Under the pieces are notes generated by a model. It had not been told where the DNA came from. It worked only from the letters and a program-made list of their open reading frames with translations, and did not search any database. A DNA stretch of 64,000 nucleotides from Puccinia triticina (taxonomy: Eukaryota; Basidiomycota; Pucciniomycetes; Pucciniales; Pucciniaceae). The stretch covers positions 4,110,001-4,174,000 of the forward strand of contig NC_070575.1 in NCBI RefSeq assembly GCF_026914185.1, in the 5' to 3' direction. The position numbers and the translations under genes are program-made. Of this stretch, positions 55,201 to 64,000 are shown one piece after another; the stretch's first letter is position 1, and each line of letters starts with the position of its first letter.

Positions 55201-58077
55201 TTCTGGTCCAAGAGCGGCATCCCCAGGCTGTTGATCCAGTTTGCTAGGAGAACCACCACTTCTTCCTGGGTGGAAGTATTCTTTTTACAGTGGTTGCATT
55301 GGAGAATAATGTTTCCCTTTCCCCCAACAGACGTCAGTGATCCTACAGGATAAGTCCTTTTCCCCTTGCCTTTTGGAAGTTTTGGGGCACCAGGAGCATG
55401 ACACCATGGGCAAGGACAGATCCTCCTTGGCCTTAACTCCCAAAGGTCGATGGGCCGCCGTTTGAAATAATTCATTGGGTCGTCCTCATTGGTAGGTGGC
55501 TGCCAATTACTTCCATCTTCAAAAAATGCAACATGAGTTTAGTTTGCATTGGCAAAGGAGAGAGAGAGAAGAGAAAAACAAGAGAGGCTCACATCTATCC
55601 CACCAAGGGTCTGGCACTTTCTCTCTATCAAGACTGGTTGGCCTTTGGAATTTTCCAATATTCCAACCAATGGCATTTGCCAGATTGACAATTACCTGTC
55701 GGTGGTGTTCCTGAATCCCTTTGCGATTGTCATGCTTCTGAGGGACTTCAAGTTGAACACGTCTGACCATAGCTATCATCTTGTGTGCATAATCAAAATA
55801 TTCTGAGACTGGAATTGCCTTCCATTCTAGTGCCAGCCGCAGATTTGGGTTGTCTGGGGTTTGGTCATAGGCCCGAGGGTGAAGGTAGCCAGCTCTTCCA
55901 ACAATTTCCAAAGCTTCATTGGCAGACCTAGCGTAGACGGTTGCCTCAAATCGCAGTCCACATAGATGAGCAGGGTCATTTTTTTCCAAGATCTCGACTT
56001 TTCCTTCACAGAGGTCAACACGAGTATTCCAAGTGACGGCTGTAGTTGGAACATACTTCATGTCTTTCTGTGATGTTGCTTTCAAGGCGTGGGCAAGGGT
56101 GGAGTAGACCTTAATTTGTGTGATGGCTTCATGATCTGGGATCAGGTTGACAGTTCCGTATCCTTCTCCAAGTTCTAGAAGCAGCGGATAACATGTTGAT
56201 CCAAATTGAGGGAGATCAGGTGGACGTCTGGTCAGTAGTATCTCATTGCGGAATCGATCAGTCCCAAGGTATGGATAATAGGTGTAACCAATGTCAAAGT
56301 GATTCTTTTCCTGATGAGGAGCCAATGATCTCGGGACACCTCCGCCAAGATTGTACAAAACCAGACCAAAAGGGCACTTCATTCCATAGGAAGCCAGACG
56401 CAATTCAGGGACTTGAGCTGTGGTCAACATTTCTTCCAACATTCCTGCTGTGCAGGATGGCGACCCATTGTTGAGCACCGTGGGATTGTGTGACTTGTGG
56501 GCAATGATGTGATAATCATCAAAGAGTAAATCCAGAACCCGTTGCTTAAATTCAGGTGGCATCCTGATTGCGCATCCACCAACACCGACATATGTATAAT
56601 CTTCAAAGATCTCGTCATCAGATATACCCAGATTGTGATGCGCCAAAGTGACAAGCGTCATTGAGCCAAAAATCTTGGTAAGGAAGGTGGGAGGAACAGA
56701 AATCACCCAGGAGTCCAGGTCATAATCCTCACGCCATGGAACTGGGAGACTGATTAAGCGTCTATGGACACCAACCAGGTTGTCCTCCTGTTTCACCCAC
56801 CAAGACATAAGCATCATCTTTGCTACATTTATCAATAGCTCAAAAAACTATTCCAACTTACAATTTTCTGGCCATCATTGTCCTCACTGGGAACCTCTGA
56901 CCCACGCCTGCCAGATCCAACAGAAGTTCTCTCCACACTAGCCCGCCATAGTGGGTTATTTTTGAGCCAGATGTCAAGCTAAGTCACAAAAATAAACACG
57001 CATCAGTGTGATTGTATCACTGCTCTGCCATTTGTCTGCAAATGAGGTCATGAGATATTATTTGCATACTGGATCATCTTTGCCTTCATTTCCTTCCCTG
57101 CTCCCTGGCCCACCCAGCAAGCCAAGAACACATCCATCCTTTCCCTCAGGTGGCACAAGAGTAAACAAAAAGAAATATAAGCCACACTAAAACTCCCAAT
57201 CACCACTACTTGATTCTCACCTTTTTTCGATCAGCAGCAGTTCCAGCATCAAGGCGGCTCTTGCCCTCTTGTTCCTGTTGACTTGTATCAGACAAAGCTT
57301 CCTTGGCCTACAAGTATGTTAGCTAAATGTGATGATTGCTCAACAAGAGTTTGGGAACCCACCTTTGCAGACATTGGCAGACTAATGGGGCACCCATGCA
57401 CACCAAGCAGATTGTCCTCCTGGGTCACCCACCCAAGATATGAATATAAGCCTAGCCAAATTTAAGTATGCCCCCCCCCCAAAGAAAAAAAAACTCACAA
57501 TCCACTGGGCCTCATCATCATCACTGGCAAATTCTGACCCAGGCGCATCACCCTCAGGCCCAATGGCAGTCCCCTCAAAACTAGCTAGCCCCAGTGCGTA
57601 ATTTTTAAACTGGTCAAGAAGTGGAACTGGATCAGCTTTATTGTACATCTTGTATCATGTGTGCAAATGAAATCATCAGAAATTTGAATATGCTTACTGC
57701 ATCCGCTTCACCTTCATTCAACTCCCTGTGTCCTGATCCACCCATCACATCAGGCAAACATCCATCTTTTCCCTCCTGTGGCACACAGCCAAGCTGTAAC
57801 AGCAAACAAAAAAGATGAGACACCACACTCCCAATAACCACTGCTCAGTCCTCAACTTTTTTGGATCAGAAGAAGTCTTAGGATCAAGGAACTTCTCCCC
57901 CTCATGTTCCTGGCAAGTCCTGTGAGTTGATTCATCCTTGGACTCCAAAAATTAACCAATCAGCTGATTTTGAAGACCCCTTATGGCCAGGGGCTTGTGA
58001 ACTCACCCATGCAGACTCCCCATCAGTTCTGGCAGCTGGAGGAGTTTTCTTGGTACCCATTGATGAGATGGATACCA
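52299..58077 (-). CDS. Large multi-exon protein with three OTU-like pseudo-protease domains, unknown role
   Basis: The solid part is two exons, 56835(or further upstream)..55593 and 55516..52299, joined in phase (donor GTGAGC, acceptor TTTGAAG). Upstream exons to about 58060-58077 belong to a duplicated cassette whose splicing I could not fully resolve. The N-terminal third has no known domain. A Cys-rich zinc-binding-like region follows (CPCPWCHAPG ... LQCNHCKK, near 55300-55420). Three OTU-like domains come next. Domain 1 reads GGDGNYLFRA (Tyr codon at 54632-54634) ending in NHYEILW. Domain 2 is degenerate, ending NNFEIMW. Domain 3 reads NDGNSLWRA (Ser codon at 52731-52733) ending in CFGILYC. 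OTU peptidases need Cys after DGN, so all three should be inactive. Linkers are Pro/Ser/Lys-rich. It could be a lineage-specific gene or a transposon-derived one; OTU domains occur in both. Confidence 0.65.
56735..57950 (-). repeat. Tandem duplication of a four-exon cassette within the OTU-like gene
   Basis: Minus-strand coding blocks recur in the same order with a period of about 640 bp: HEGEKFLDPKTSSDPKK versus QEGKSRLDAGTAADRKK; PQEGKDGCLPDVMGGSG versus PPEGKDGCVLGLLGGPG; LDQFKNYALGLASFEGT versus LDIWLKNNPLWRASVER; and TQEDNLLGVHGCPISLP versus KQEDNLVGVHRRLISLP. The 5' cassette has a weakened donor (AAAAAAGTTGAG where the other copy has AAAAAAGGTGAG) and an extra G, so it may be decaying. 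Confidence 0.75.
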
Positions 58078-58367
58078 TGCCTTTTCCAGAGTAGGTAGGC
58101 AGCTGGAGGAGTGCTTGGATTTGTGACCTTCAAGTTGTTGGAAATTCACACAAAGATGGATGAAAATTGGGAGATGTATGAAAATAATGTGGATGAAGCG
58201 GAGGGAATGTGGAAAAATTTGAAGTGGGAGAAGGGGGATTTCCAAACTCACCCTGCTATGCATATTCACCAAAGACAGTACCTCTGCCCACCAAAAAGGG
58301 TCTGTACCACCCGTATTGGGAACCCAGTGCAAGATTTCACTACCAATTGGGAACCTGAAACCACAAG

Positions 58368-58370
<3 letters not shown>

Positions 58371-58399
<29 letters not shown>
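58371..58399. repeat. 29-bp poly-G homopolymer
   Basis: An uninterrupted run of 29 G on the + strand, preceded by CAAGGGA and followed by AGTTTTAGG. It lies in non-coding sequence upstream of the OTU-like gene. Confidence 0.95.
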
Positions 58400-58861
58400 A
58401 GTTTTAGGGTCAAATGCCTGCATTACAACCCTGCAGATCTTGTTTGTTGCAGGTCAAATGCCTACTCTCCAATAAAATACAAAATGCCATTGATCACCAA
58501 GTAAGTGGTGGAGGGTATGGCCATTGACAACCAAGTTAATGGTGGAGGGTTAGGGTAACTGCAAGGGTAAACAACAGTAACCAGGTACAGACATAATTGG
58601 AATGTGAAACACAGCCACTTTTTTGACCAATTGGGCTAGCTAGATCTGTGCTGTGTTCCCCCATAATTTTTTCATGAGTCAGATTAGCTCCACAAGGTGT
58701 GGCTTGGTATTCAGAAAAAACAACAACAGATCTTGGGGGCTCACAGATTTCAAACACTACCCCAATAGAAACTTTCTATCATAATCATGCTCAATTGGGG
58801 CTCTGTGTTTTTCTTTTTCCTATATGGGTGGGTCTGTCAGGCAAACCTGAATGTAAACCAT
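58400..58861. other. Intergenic region
   Basis: No gene. Near-duplicate GCCATTGA(T/C)CA-CAAGT phrases around 58487 and 58520 are noted. Confidence 0.45.
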
Positions 58862-59150
58862 AAAGAAACCAACAAAAAGATAAAAACAGTCCACCAACCA
58901 AATTAGTGCTTTTGAAAAGACTAAAAAGAGTACCCTTGCTCTCCGCATTTACCTAGATTGACATCAACAAGGTTCACACCAATTGTCATCAAACCCATAT
59001 GATTTCAGGAGATCCTCATGTCCAATTGAATGCAGAATCCATTGATATTCAGCCTCCCCCTCATCCCTATATAGCTCAGATGATTCAAAGCCCATTCCAT
59101 TTTTAAAAATCATCTCTTGACAAGCTCCAGAATTTCATTATTTGATTTAT
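58862..59150 (+). pseudogene. Relic of the 3' end and flank of the secreted-protein family (paralogue B type)
   Basis: Begins with AAGAAACCAACAAAAAGATA, matching the last codons of the gene ending at 21876, and stays closely similar through its stop region and about 250 bp of 3' flank (shared CCCATATGATTTCA, CATCCCTATATA, TCATTATTTGATTTATGAAT). The coding body is missing, so only a fragment was left or copied. Confidence 0.8.
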
Positions 59151-59903
59151 GAATGCAAAGTTGAATTTGTCAAGATTTGTCCAAATAAGCAAGATCGGAT
59201 CCTCCAGGTGCTTGATGAGAAAGATATCACTCATCCAAACATGTTCCTTTTGAAGAGCATCACCGCCAAAAAGATGACTTAGTGGGGCTTGAGTGATGGC
59301 ATCCTTGCTCAGCTTCATGGCAATGATTTGAAATTTCAAAGCCACTTAAATTCTCAATAGTCAATCTAGACACCACTTAAATCCTTGATAGTCAATTTAG
59401 CCCCTTATTTCACTCCAGTATTCCTTTTTTGCATAATAGCCAAAGCTTTAGCCCAACTTGTGACTGTTGTATAATCTTATCATCCTCCTCTCATGTGATT
59501 ATTACAACTTATCACTTATAATAGTTCATCATTACCATACCCAGTGCTTGTACAGCCTTTTGTTGTAGACTCCACCGCTTAGCTAAATTATTGGATGCTG
59601 ATTTGCAGCAGTTGTAGTGCCCATTTTTACAAACATCTTAACACAACACTTAGCCTTAAATGTCCTCACAGATCAAATTTTGGCCATTCCAAGCCTTAAA
59701 TGAATGCATATCTGCAATTTTACCTTACATACAAGATTGAAGACAATTTATCAGATCAACTGTGTGATTCATTTGGCCTGGTGTGGGCCTTGAAAGGAGC
59801 AAAGGGTTGGAAGAGATTTTCAAGTCTGGATGAGAATATAGCCTCGGCCTGATGCATTCAGTAAGATTTCGAAACATTCCAGGATGAGGTACAGGTCTGG
59901 TAG
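59151..59903. other. Intergenic region
   Basis: No gene seen; AT-rich. Confidence 0.5.
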
Positions 59904-60107
59904 GGTTAGAGGCTGCAGACTAACTTCGGATCGAGCATTGACAACTGTTCGGCAAGTTTCCGGTGAGCCCCTGCGGTGCTGAGCAGCACTTCCGTCGGGT
60001 CATAAAGCTTTTCACGGATCTCCTGCAGAAACAAACCAGGATCAAGTCGTAAGAGCTCCATGATCAAAGCAAAATCTTCCCTTGATAGTTTGGCTGGTTG
60101 GCCACGT
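59904..60107 (-). pseudogene. Tc1/mariner-like transposase HTH fragment
   Basis: A minus-strand frame reads KRGQPAKLSREDFALIMELL, then RLDPGLFLQEIREKLYDPT and LLSTAGAHRKLAEQL, ending in a stop. This is the paired-type helix-turn-helix of Tc1-like (DDE_3) transposases: GRP-x-KLS, a helix, then PGL-L-EI--L. No DDE catalytic domain follows in the window and the upstream frame is broken, so it is a fragment. Confidence 0.6.
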
Positions 60108-60199
60108 TTCTCCTAATTCATCCGGGTCTTTAATCACACATCGAGTTTTGTTGTTTAGGCCGAGCCATCGAGCAAAAGACTGCCCGAAATCAAACACCC

Positions 60200-60809
60200 A
60201 AGAAGCTTGTCCTGTGGGTCGTTTTGCCAGCCCCTGACCCGACACCGCGCTTCCGTTTGGCCGTAGAATCGGGGGGGGGGGGGGGGGGGGATTGTTTCCT
60301 GGTCTTGATTCGGCGCTGTATTATTTCCGTCCTTTTCTTCTGCGATGTCATCCTTGCCTGATAGCTTTTCAGTCTGCAAATCACCACGGAATCGATACAC
60401 TCTTGCAAATCTCAAGTCCGTGATCATATTTTCAGCCTTGTTTCCCAATCAATTTCGAAATCCAACCTCCCAGGCATAAACTCGGCAATCTCGTGATTTG
60501 TGGGCGCGGACGATACTGGCTTGGGCGGTTGCATTTCTGATTATTGGAGGGAAAGTTTGACAAGGATTCAGTTTTTTTTTCGTTCCTGTTTTTTTGTTGT
60601 TGCAATGTTTTTGAAACGTATAAATGAATAGACTCACCTAGAGGAGGAGCGTGCACCTCCTCCAACCTTCTCTTTTTAAGGGCTCGGAACTCGTCCTCAT
60701 CGATCTCGATCCTAGCATCAATCGGCTGAGCTTTGCATTCAATCATTAGGTTCGTTCCGCTGGGTATTGGCTGTCTTGCGTTTGGTGGCCTACCGGAAGT
60801 CTCTTCCAC
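60200..60809 (-). pseudogene. ADA2-like fragment with frameshift
   Basis: A minus-strand exon with EIAEFMPGRLDFEIDWE matches the central block of the SAGA adaptor ADA2 (E-I-A-x-F-M-P-G-R-L-x-F). The family continuation AENMITDLRFARVYRF follows, but in another frame at about 60440-60450, consistent with a lost base. The ZZ and SANT domains expected upstream are absent; the coding side stops where the 60.8-kb tandem repeat begins. A 20-base G run at 60271-60290 lies downstream. An upstream exon (60653-60809, lacking an ATG and starting after a CTTCACAG acceptor-like sequence) may belong to it. Confidence 0.6.
60271..60290. repeat. 20-bp poly-G homopolymer
   Basis: Uninterrupted 20 G on the + strand. 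On the minus strand it would encode polyproline in the ADA2-like fragment. Confidence 0.95.
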
Positions 60810-60844
60810 TGTGAAGATACCAGTCGCGCTACGACAACTCCAGC

Positions 60845-61270
60845 CCCCCCGAGCTACCCGAGCTGCCCCGCCTCCCCGGTACCCCCCTGGCCGATACTAG
60901 TCGCGCGACTAGTATCTCGACTCTGGCCCCCAACTTCACCAACAACCACAGCCCCTCCTCCACCAGCAGACCACCCACCGATCCAGCCCCCCCGTCCCCC
61001 CAAACTCTACTTTGACCCCGACCCCCCGGTACCCGCCTGGCTGATACTAGTCGCGCGACTAGTATCTCGACTCTGGCCCCCAACTTCACCAACAACCACC
61101 ACCTAGCCCCTCCTCTACCAGCAGACCACCCACCGATCCAGCCCCCCCTCCCCCCAAAGTCTACTTCGGCCCCGCCCCCCCGGTACCCGCCTGGCCGATA
61201 CTATTCGCGCGACTAGCTTCTGGATTCTGGCCTCCTACTTCACCAACAACCACCACCCAGCCCCTCTACC
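60845..61270. repeat. Three tandem ~150-bp repeats, each with a 24-bp CG-centred palindrome
   Basis: Units recur with periods of 150 and 154 bp (shared CCGGTACCC, CTGGCCCCCAACTTCACCAA, CAGCAGACCACCCACCGATC). Each carries a palindrome at 60893-60916, 61043-61066 and 61197-61220 with half-site GATACTAGTCGC. The first two are perfect, the third imperfect. They lie directly upstream of the repeat-protein gene. Confidence 0.85.
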
Positions 61271-61329
61271 ACCCCGATCACCTACCACCACCTGCGACCC
61301 AGCTTACCCGGATCACCTACCGTTGGACG

Positions 61330-64000
61330 ATGATTTTTACACCAGAATCGACGCCCATACGGTCCTTGGCGCCCTTGGTGAGTCAACCAAAACAACAGGT
61401 AAGTGTTCCATCCTTTGTTTATCTGTAGTTCTGTACTTCTGTCTCACTGGTTGTTTATTTTTTTTCTTTCTTCCCCTCAGACGAAAATCCTTCCCCATGG
61501 GACCCAGCCCGCTACCCCTGCCCCAGAGACCCCGCCAGAGGCAACTGCAAGAAGCCGGCACAGCCTTCAAGAGGTGCAGGAAATCATCGAAGGGAGTAAG
61601 TTCTTTCTGCCCATGCCTGAAAATGTTTGGTGCACTAACCTACTTTTTAACATCAGTGCAAACTAGACACCGGTATCTCAGCGAGGCCCATGCCGCCATC
61701 TATGGCTTGGGCCCTCAGATGGATTCCTACCACGAGCTATACATGGACGCCATCCAACGGTTTATCACCTGGAACCAAAGAAGGATCATGGAAGCCAAAG
61801 CCGCCGGGAGGACCTTCGTCACTGGCCCCATCGATGTATCGCCGGAAACTTGGCGGCCCCCCTCGAAATCCTCTGCCGCCTCCGAGTCGCCGACTGCAAT
61901 TTGCAGAAGGACCCCGCCTCCGGCCCTCGACGCCGACTTGATTTGGGACACTTTGCGACGACCTCAAAACCTGAAGGCGTTCCCGACTTTTATACTCAAC
62001 CCCACCACCCGATTCTCACTTGTTGAAGATGAAGAGGACAACGGCCATCCCCCCCAACAACACCACTCCGCAAAGCGTCCCCTTTCTTTTCCTGTTGCGC
62101 AGGTCAAAAGAATCAAATTCAACGATGATTCCTCCGACTCCGACACTTCTGGCAGCTTGCCGGACACCTCCAGGGAATCGACCCCTGAGCAAACTGAGGA
62201 TGCATCAGCGTCGCATGTAAGAAATCCAGCTGTTGCTGCCTCCGCCACCTCTGCTGACTCCGGCCCTTCCCCTTCCTCCTTTGAGCAGGCTGGCGGGAAT
62301 GTCTTGGCCCCTGCAGAGGGGCCGGCAGCGACGTCCGCCGACTTCGGCCGAGCGCCTTCGACCGGCCAGAATGACCTGGCCCCAGAAGAGGGGCCTGCGG
62401 CCCCAGCCACGACCGCCGATTCCGGCCCTGTGCCTGCCTCCGCCGACTCTGGCCCAGCGCCTCCCTCCTCCGACTCCGTCCCTGTGCCCTCCTCCTGCGA
62501 GCAGACAGGCCAGAACGACTTGGCCCCAGAAGACGGGCCTGCAGCCCCAGCCTCGTCCACCAAATCTGCCGCTGCGCTTGCCTCCGCTGGCTCTGGTCCA
62601 GCGCCTTCCCCCGCCGACTCCGGCCCTGTGCCCTCCTCTCGCGAGCAGACAGGCCAGAACGACTTGGCCCCAGAAGACGGGCCTGCAGCCCCAGCCTTGT
62701 CCATCGATTCTGCTCCAGCGCCTTCCCCCGCCGACTCTGGCCCAGCGCCTTCCCCCGCCGACTCTGGCCCCTTCCCCTCCTCCTGCGAGCAGACAGGCCA
62801 GAACGACTTCTCCCCAGAAGAGGGGCCTGCAACCCCAGCCTCGTCCATCGATTCTGCCCCTGCGCCTGCCCCCGCCGACTCTGGCCCAGCGCCTCCCTCC
62901 TCCGACTCCGGCCCTGTGCCCTCCTCCTGCGAGCAGACAGGCCAGAACGACTTGGCCCCAGAAGAGGGGCCTGCAGCCCCAGCCTTGTCCACCAAATCTG
63001 CCGCTGCGCTTGCCTCCGCCGGCTCTGGCCCAGCGCCTTCCCCCGCCGACTCCGGCCCCGTGCCCTCCTCCTTTGAGCAGCCAGGCCAGAAAGACTTGGC
63101 CCCAGAAGAGGGGCCTGCAGCCCCAGCCTTGTCCATCGATTCTGCCCCTGCGCTTGCCCCCGCCGACTCTGGCCCAGTGCCTTCCCTCGCCGACTCTGGC
63201 CCAGCACTTTCCCCCGCCGACTCTGGCCCAGCGTCTTCCCTCGCCGACTCTGGCCCAGCGCTTTCCCCCGCCGACTCTGGCCCAGCACCTTCCCTCGCCG
63301 ACTCTGGCCCTGTGCCCTCCTCCTGCAAGCAGACAGGCCAGAACGACTTCTCCCCAGAAGAGGGGCCTGCAGCCCCAGCCTTGTCCATCGATTCTGCCCC
63401 TGCGCCTGCCCCCGCCGACTCTGGCCCAGCGCCTTCCCCCGCCGACTCTGGCCCCGTGCCCTCCTCCTGCGAGCAGACAGGCCAGAACAACTTGGCCCCA
63501 GAAGAGGGGCCTGCAGCCTCAGCCTCGTCCATCGATTCTGCCCCTGCGCCTACCCCCGCCGACTCTGGCGCAGCGCCTTCCCCCGCCGACTCTGGCCCCG
63601 TGCCCTCCTCCTGTGAGCAGACAGGCAAGAACGACTTCTCCTGAGAAGAGGGGCCTGCAGCCCCAGCCTCGTCCACCGATTCTGCCGCTGCGCCTGCCCC
63701 CGCCGACTCTAGCCCAGCGCCTCCCTCCTCCGACTCCGGCCCTGTGCCCTCCTCCTGCGAGCAGACAGACCAGAAAGACTTCGCCCCAGAAGAGGGGCCT
63801 GCGGCCCCAGCCTTGGCCGCCCGCTCTGGCCCTGCGCCTGCCCCCGCCGACTCTGGCCCAGCGCGTCCCTCCTCCGACTCTGGCCCTGTGCCCTCCTCCT
63901 CCGAGCAGACAGGCCAGAAGGACTTTGCCCCAGAAGAGGGGCCTGCGGCCCCAGCCACAACCGCCGATTCCGGCCCTGCGCCTGCCCCCGCCGACTCTGG
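61330..64000 (+). CDS. Pro/Ala/Ser-rich tandem-repeat protein, interrupted by TGA at 63642 and running off the window
   Basis: Exons 61330..61377, 61481..61595 and 61657 onward agree in phase (donors GTGAGT, GTAAGT). The unique N-terminal region contains SLQEVQEIIEG and then RYLSEAHAAIYGLGPQMDSY, HELYMDAIQRFITWNQRR and TFVTGPIDVSPETWR. It is followed by a basic AKRPLSFPVAQVKRIKFNDD possible nuclear signal. From 62258 about twelve copies of a ~46-55 residue unit follow, keyed by CEQTGQNDLAPEEGPAAPA and DSGPAPSPA. TGA at 63642-63644 occurs where sister units read CCA (Pro), giving 716 aa. The same frame reopens and continues to the last base. No domain known; the real start may be upstream. Charge and composition suggest a disordered nuclear or surface protein. 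Confidence 0.6.
62258..64000 (+). repeat. GC-rich coding minisatellite, unit about 138-165 bp, ~12 copies
   Basis: Each unit contains GAGCAGACAGGCCAGAACGA, CCCCAGAAGAGGGGCCTGCA and variable numbers of GCCGACTCTGGCCCAGCGCC. The shorter 27-30-bp subunit is itself repeated one to six times (most in the unit around 63150-63300). The array continues past the window end. Confidence 0.92.

Noticed and set aside
61964..63958. 664-aa open frame on the minus strand opposite the repeat protein
   Set aside because: It is a by-product of the GC-rich repeat unit, has no unique sequence or splice support, and the plus strand has in-phase unique exons.

Overview
The window reads as nuclear DNA of a filamentous basidiomycete, most likely a rust fungus (Pucciniales). 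The reasons are short GT-AG introns (mostly 60-230 bp) in every housekeeping gene, AT-rich intergenic DNA packed with transposons, and large lineage-type secreted proteins with no recognisable domain. The exact species is inference; no rRNA or other marker is present.

Layout. 0.9-2.9 kb: a five-exon equilibrative nucleoside transporter (+). 4.5-6.9 kb: a four-exon predicted secreted protein (+). 8.3-9.4 kb: a MULE-like non-autonomous element. 9.6-13.9 kb: a compact GC-rich housekeeping cluster with gamma-tubulin complex component 3 (GCP3/Spc98, -), a 110-aa unknown protein (+) whose start lies 45 bp from the GCP3 start, and a glutaredoxin (-) with a predicted C-terminal membrane anchor. 15.1-21.9 kb: two paralogous large secreted proteins, separated by a foldback minisatellite and a second MULE-like copy. 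23.1-26.2 kb: a divergent pair, ESCRT-III Snf7/Vps32 (-) and an ACAD10/11-type phosphotransferase (+). 27.2-28.2 kb: an unknown multi-exon gene (-).

29-41.5 kb is a transposon nest. It holds a DIRS/Ngaro-like tyrosine-recombinase retrotransposon whose gag and RT reading frames carry spliceosomal introns, two copies of a short TIR element, and a full-length Ty1/copia element. The copia element has 227-bp LTRs, a 5-bp target duplication and an initiator-Met half-tRNA primer site; it lies inside an older TIR element, and a third MULE-like copy follows. 43.4-45.8 kb: a Ser/Thr/Pro-rich single-pass membrane protein (+). 46-52 kb: repeats, including a 461-bp palindromic MITE and a tRNA-derived SINE-like relic. 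52.3-58.1 kb: a large (-) gene with a duplicated exon cassette and three OTU-like domains whose catalytic Cys is replaced. 58.9-60.8 kb: relics of the secreted-protein family, a Tc1-like transposase and ADA2. 60.8-64 kb: palindrome-bearing tandem repeats leading into a Pro/Ala/Ser-rich repeat protein that runs off the window.

The housekeeping genes serve general functions (nucleoside uptake, microtubule nucleation, redox, endosomal sorting) and show no shared pathway. The unusual content is the rust-type secreted paralogues, the pseudo-OTU protein and the transposon biology. Exon models were built by hand from splice-site and phase agreement and have not been tested against transcripts.
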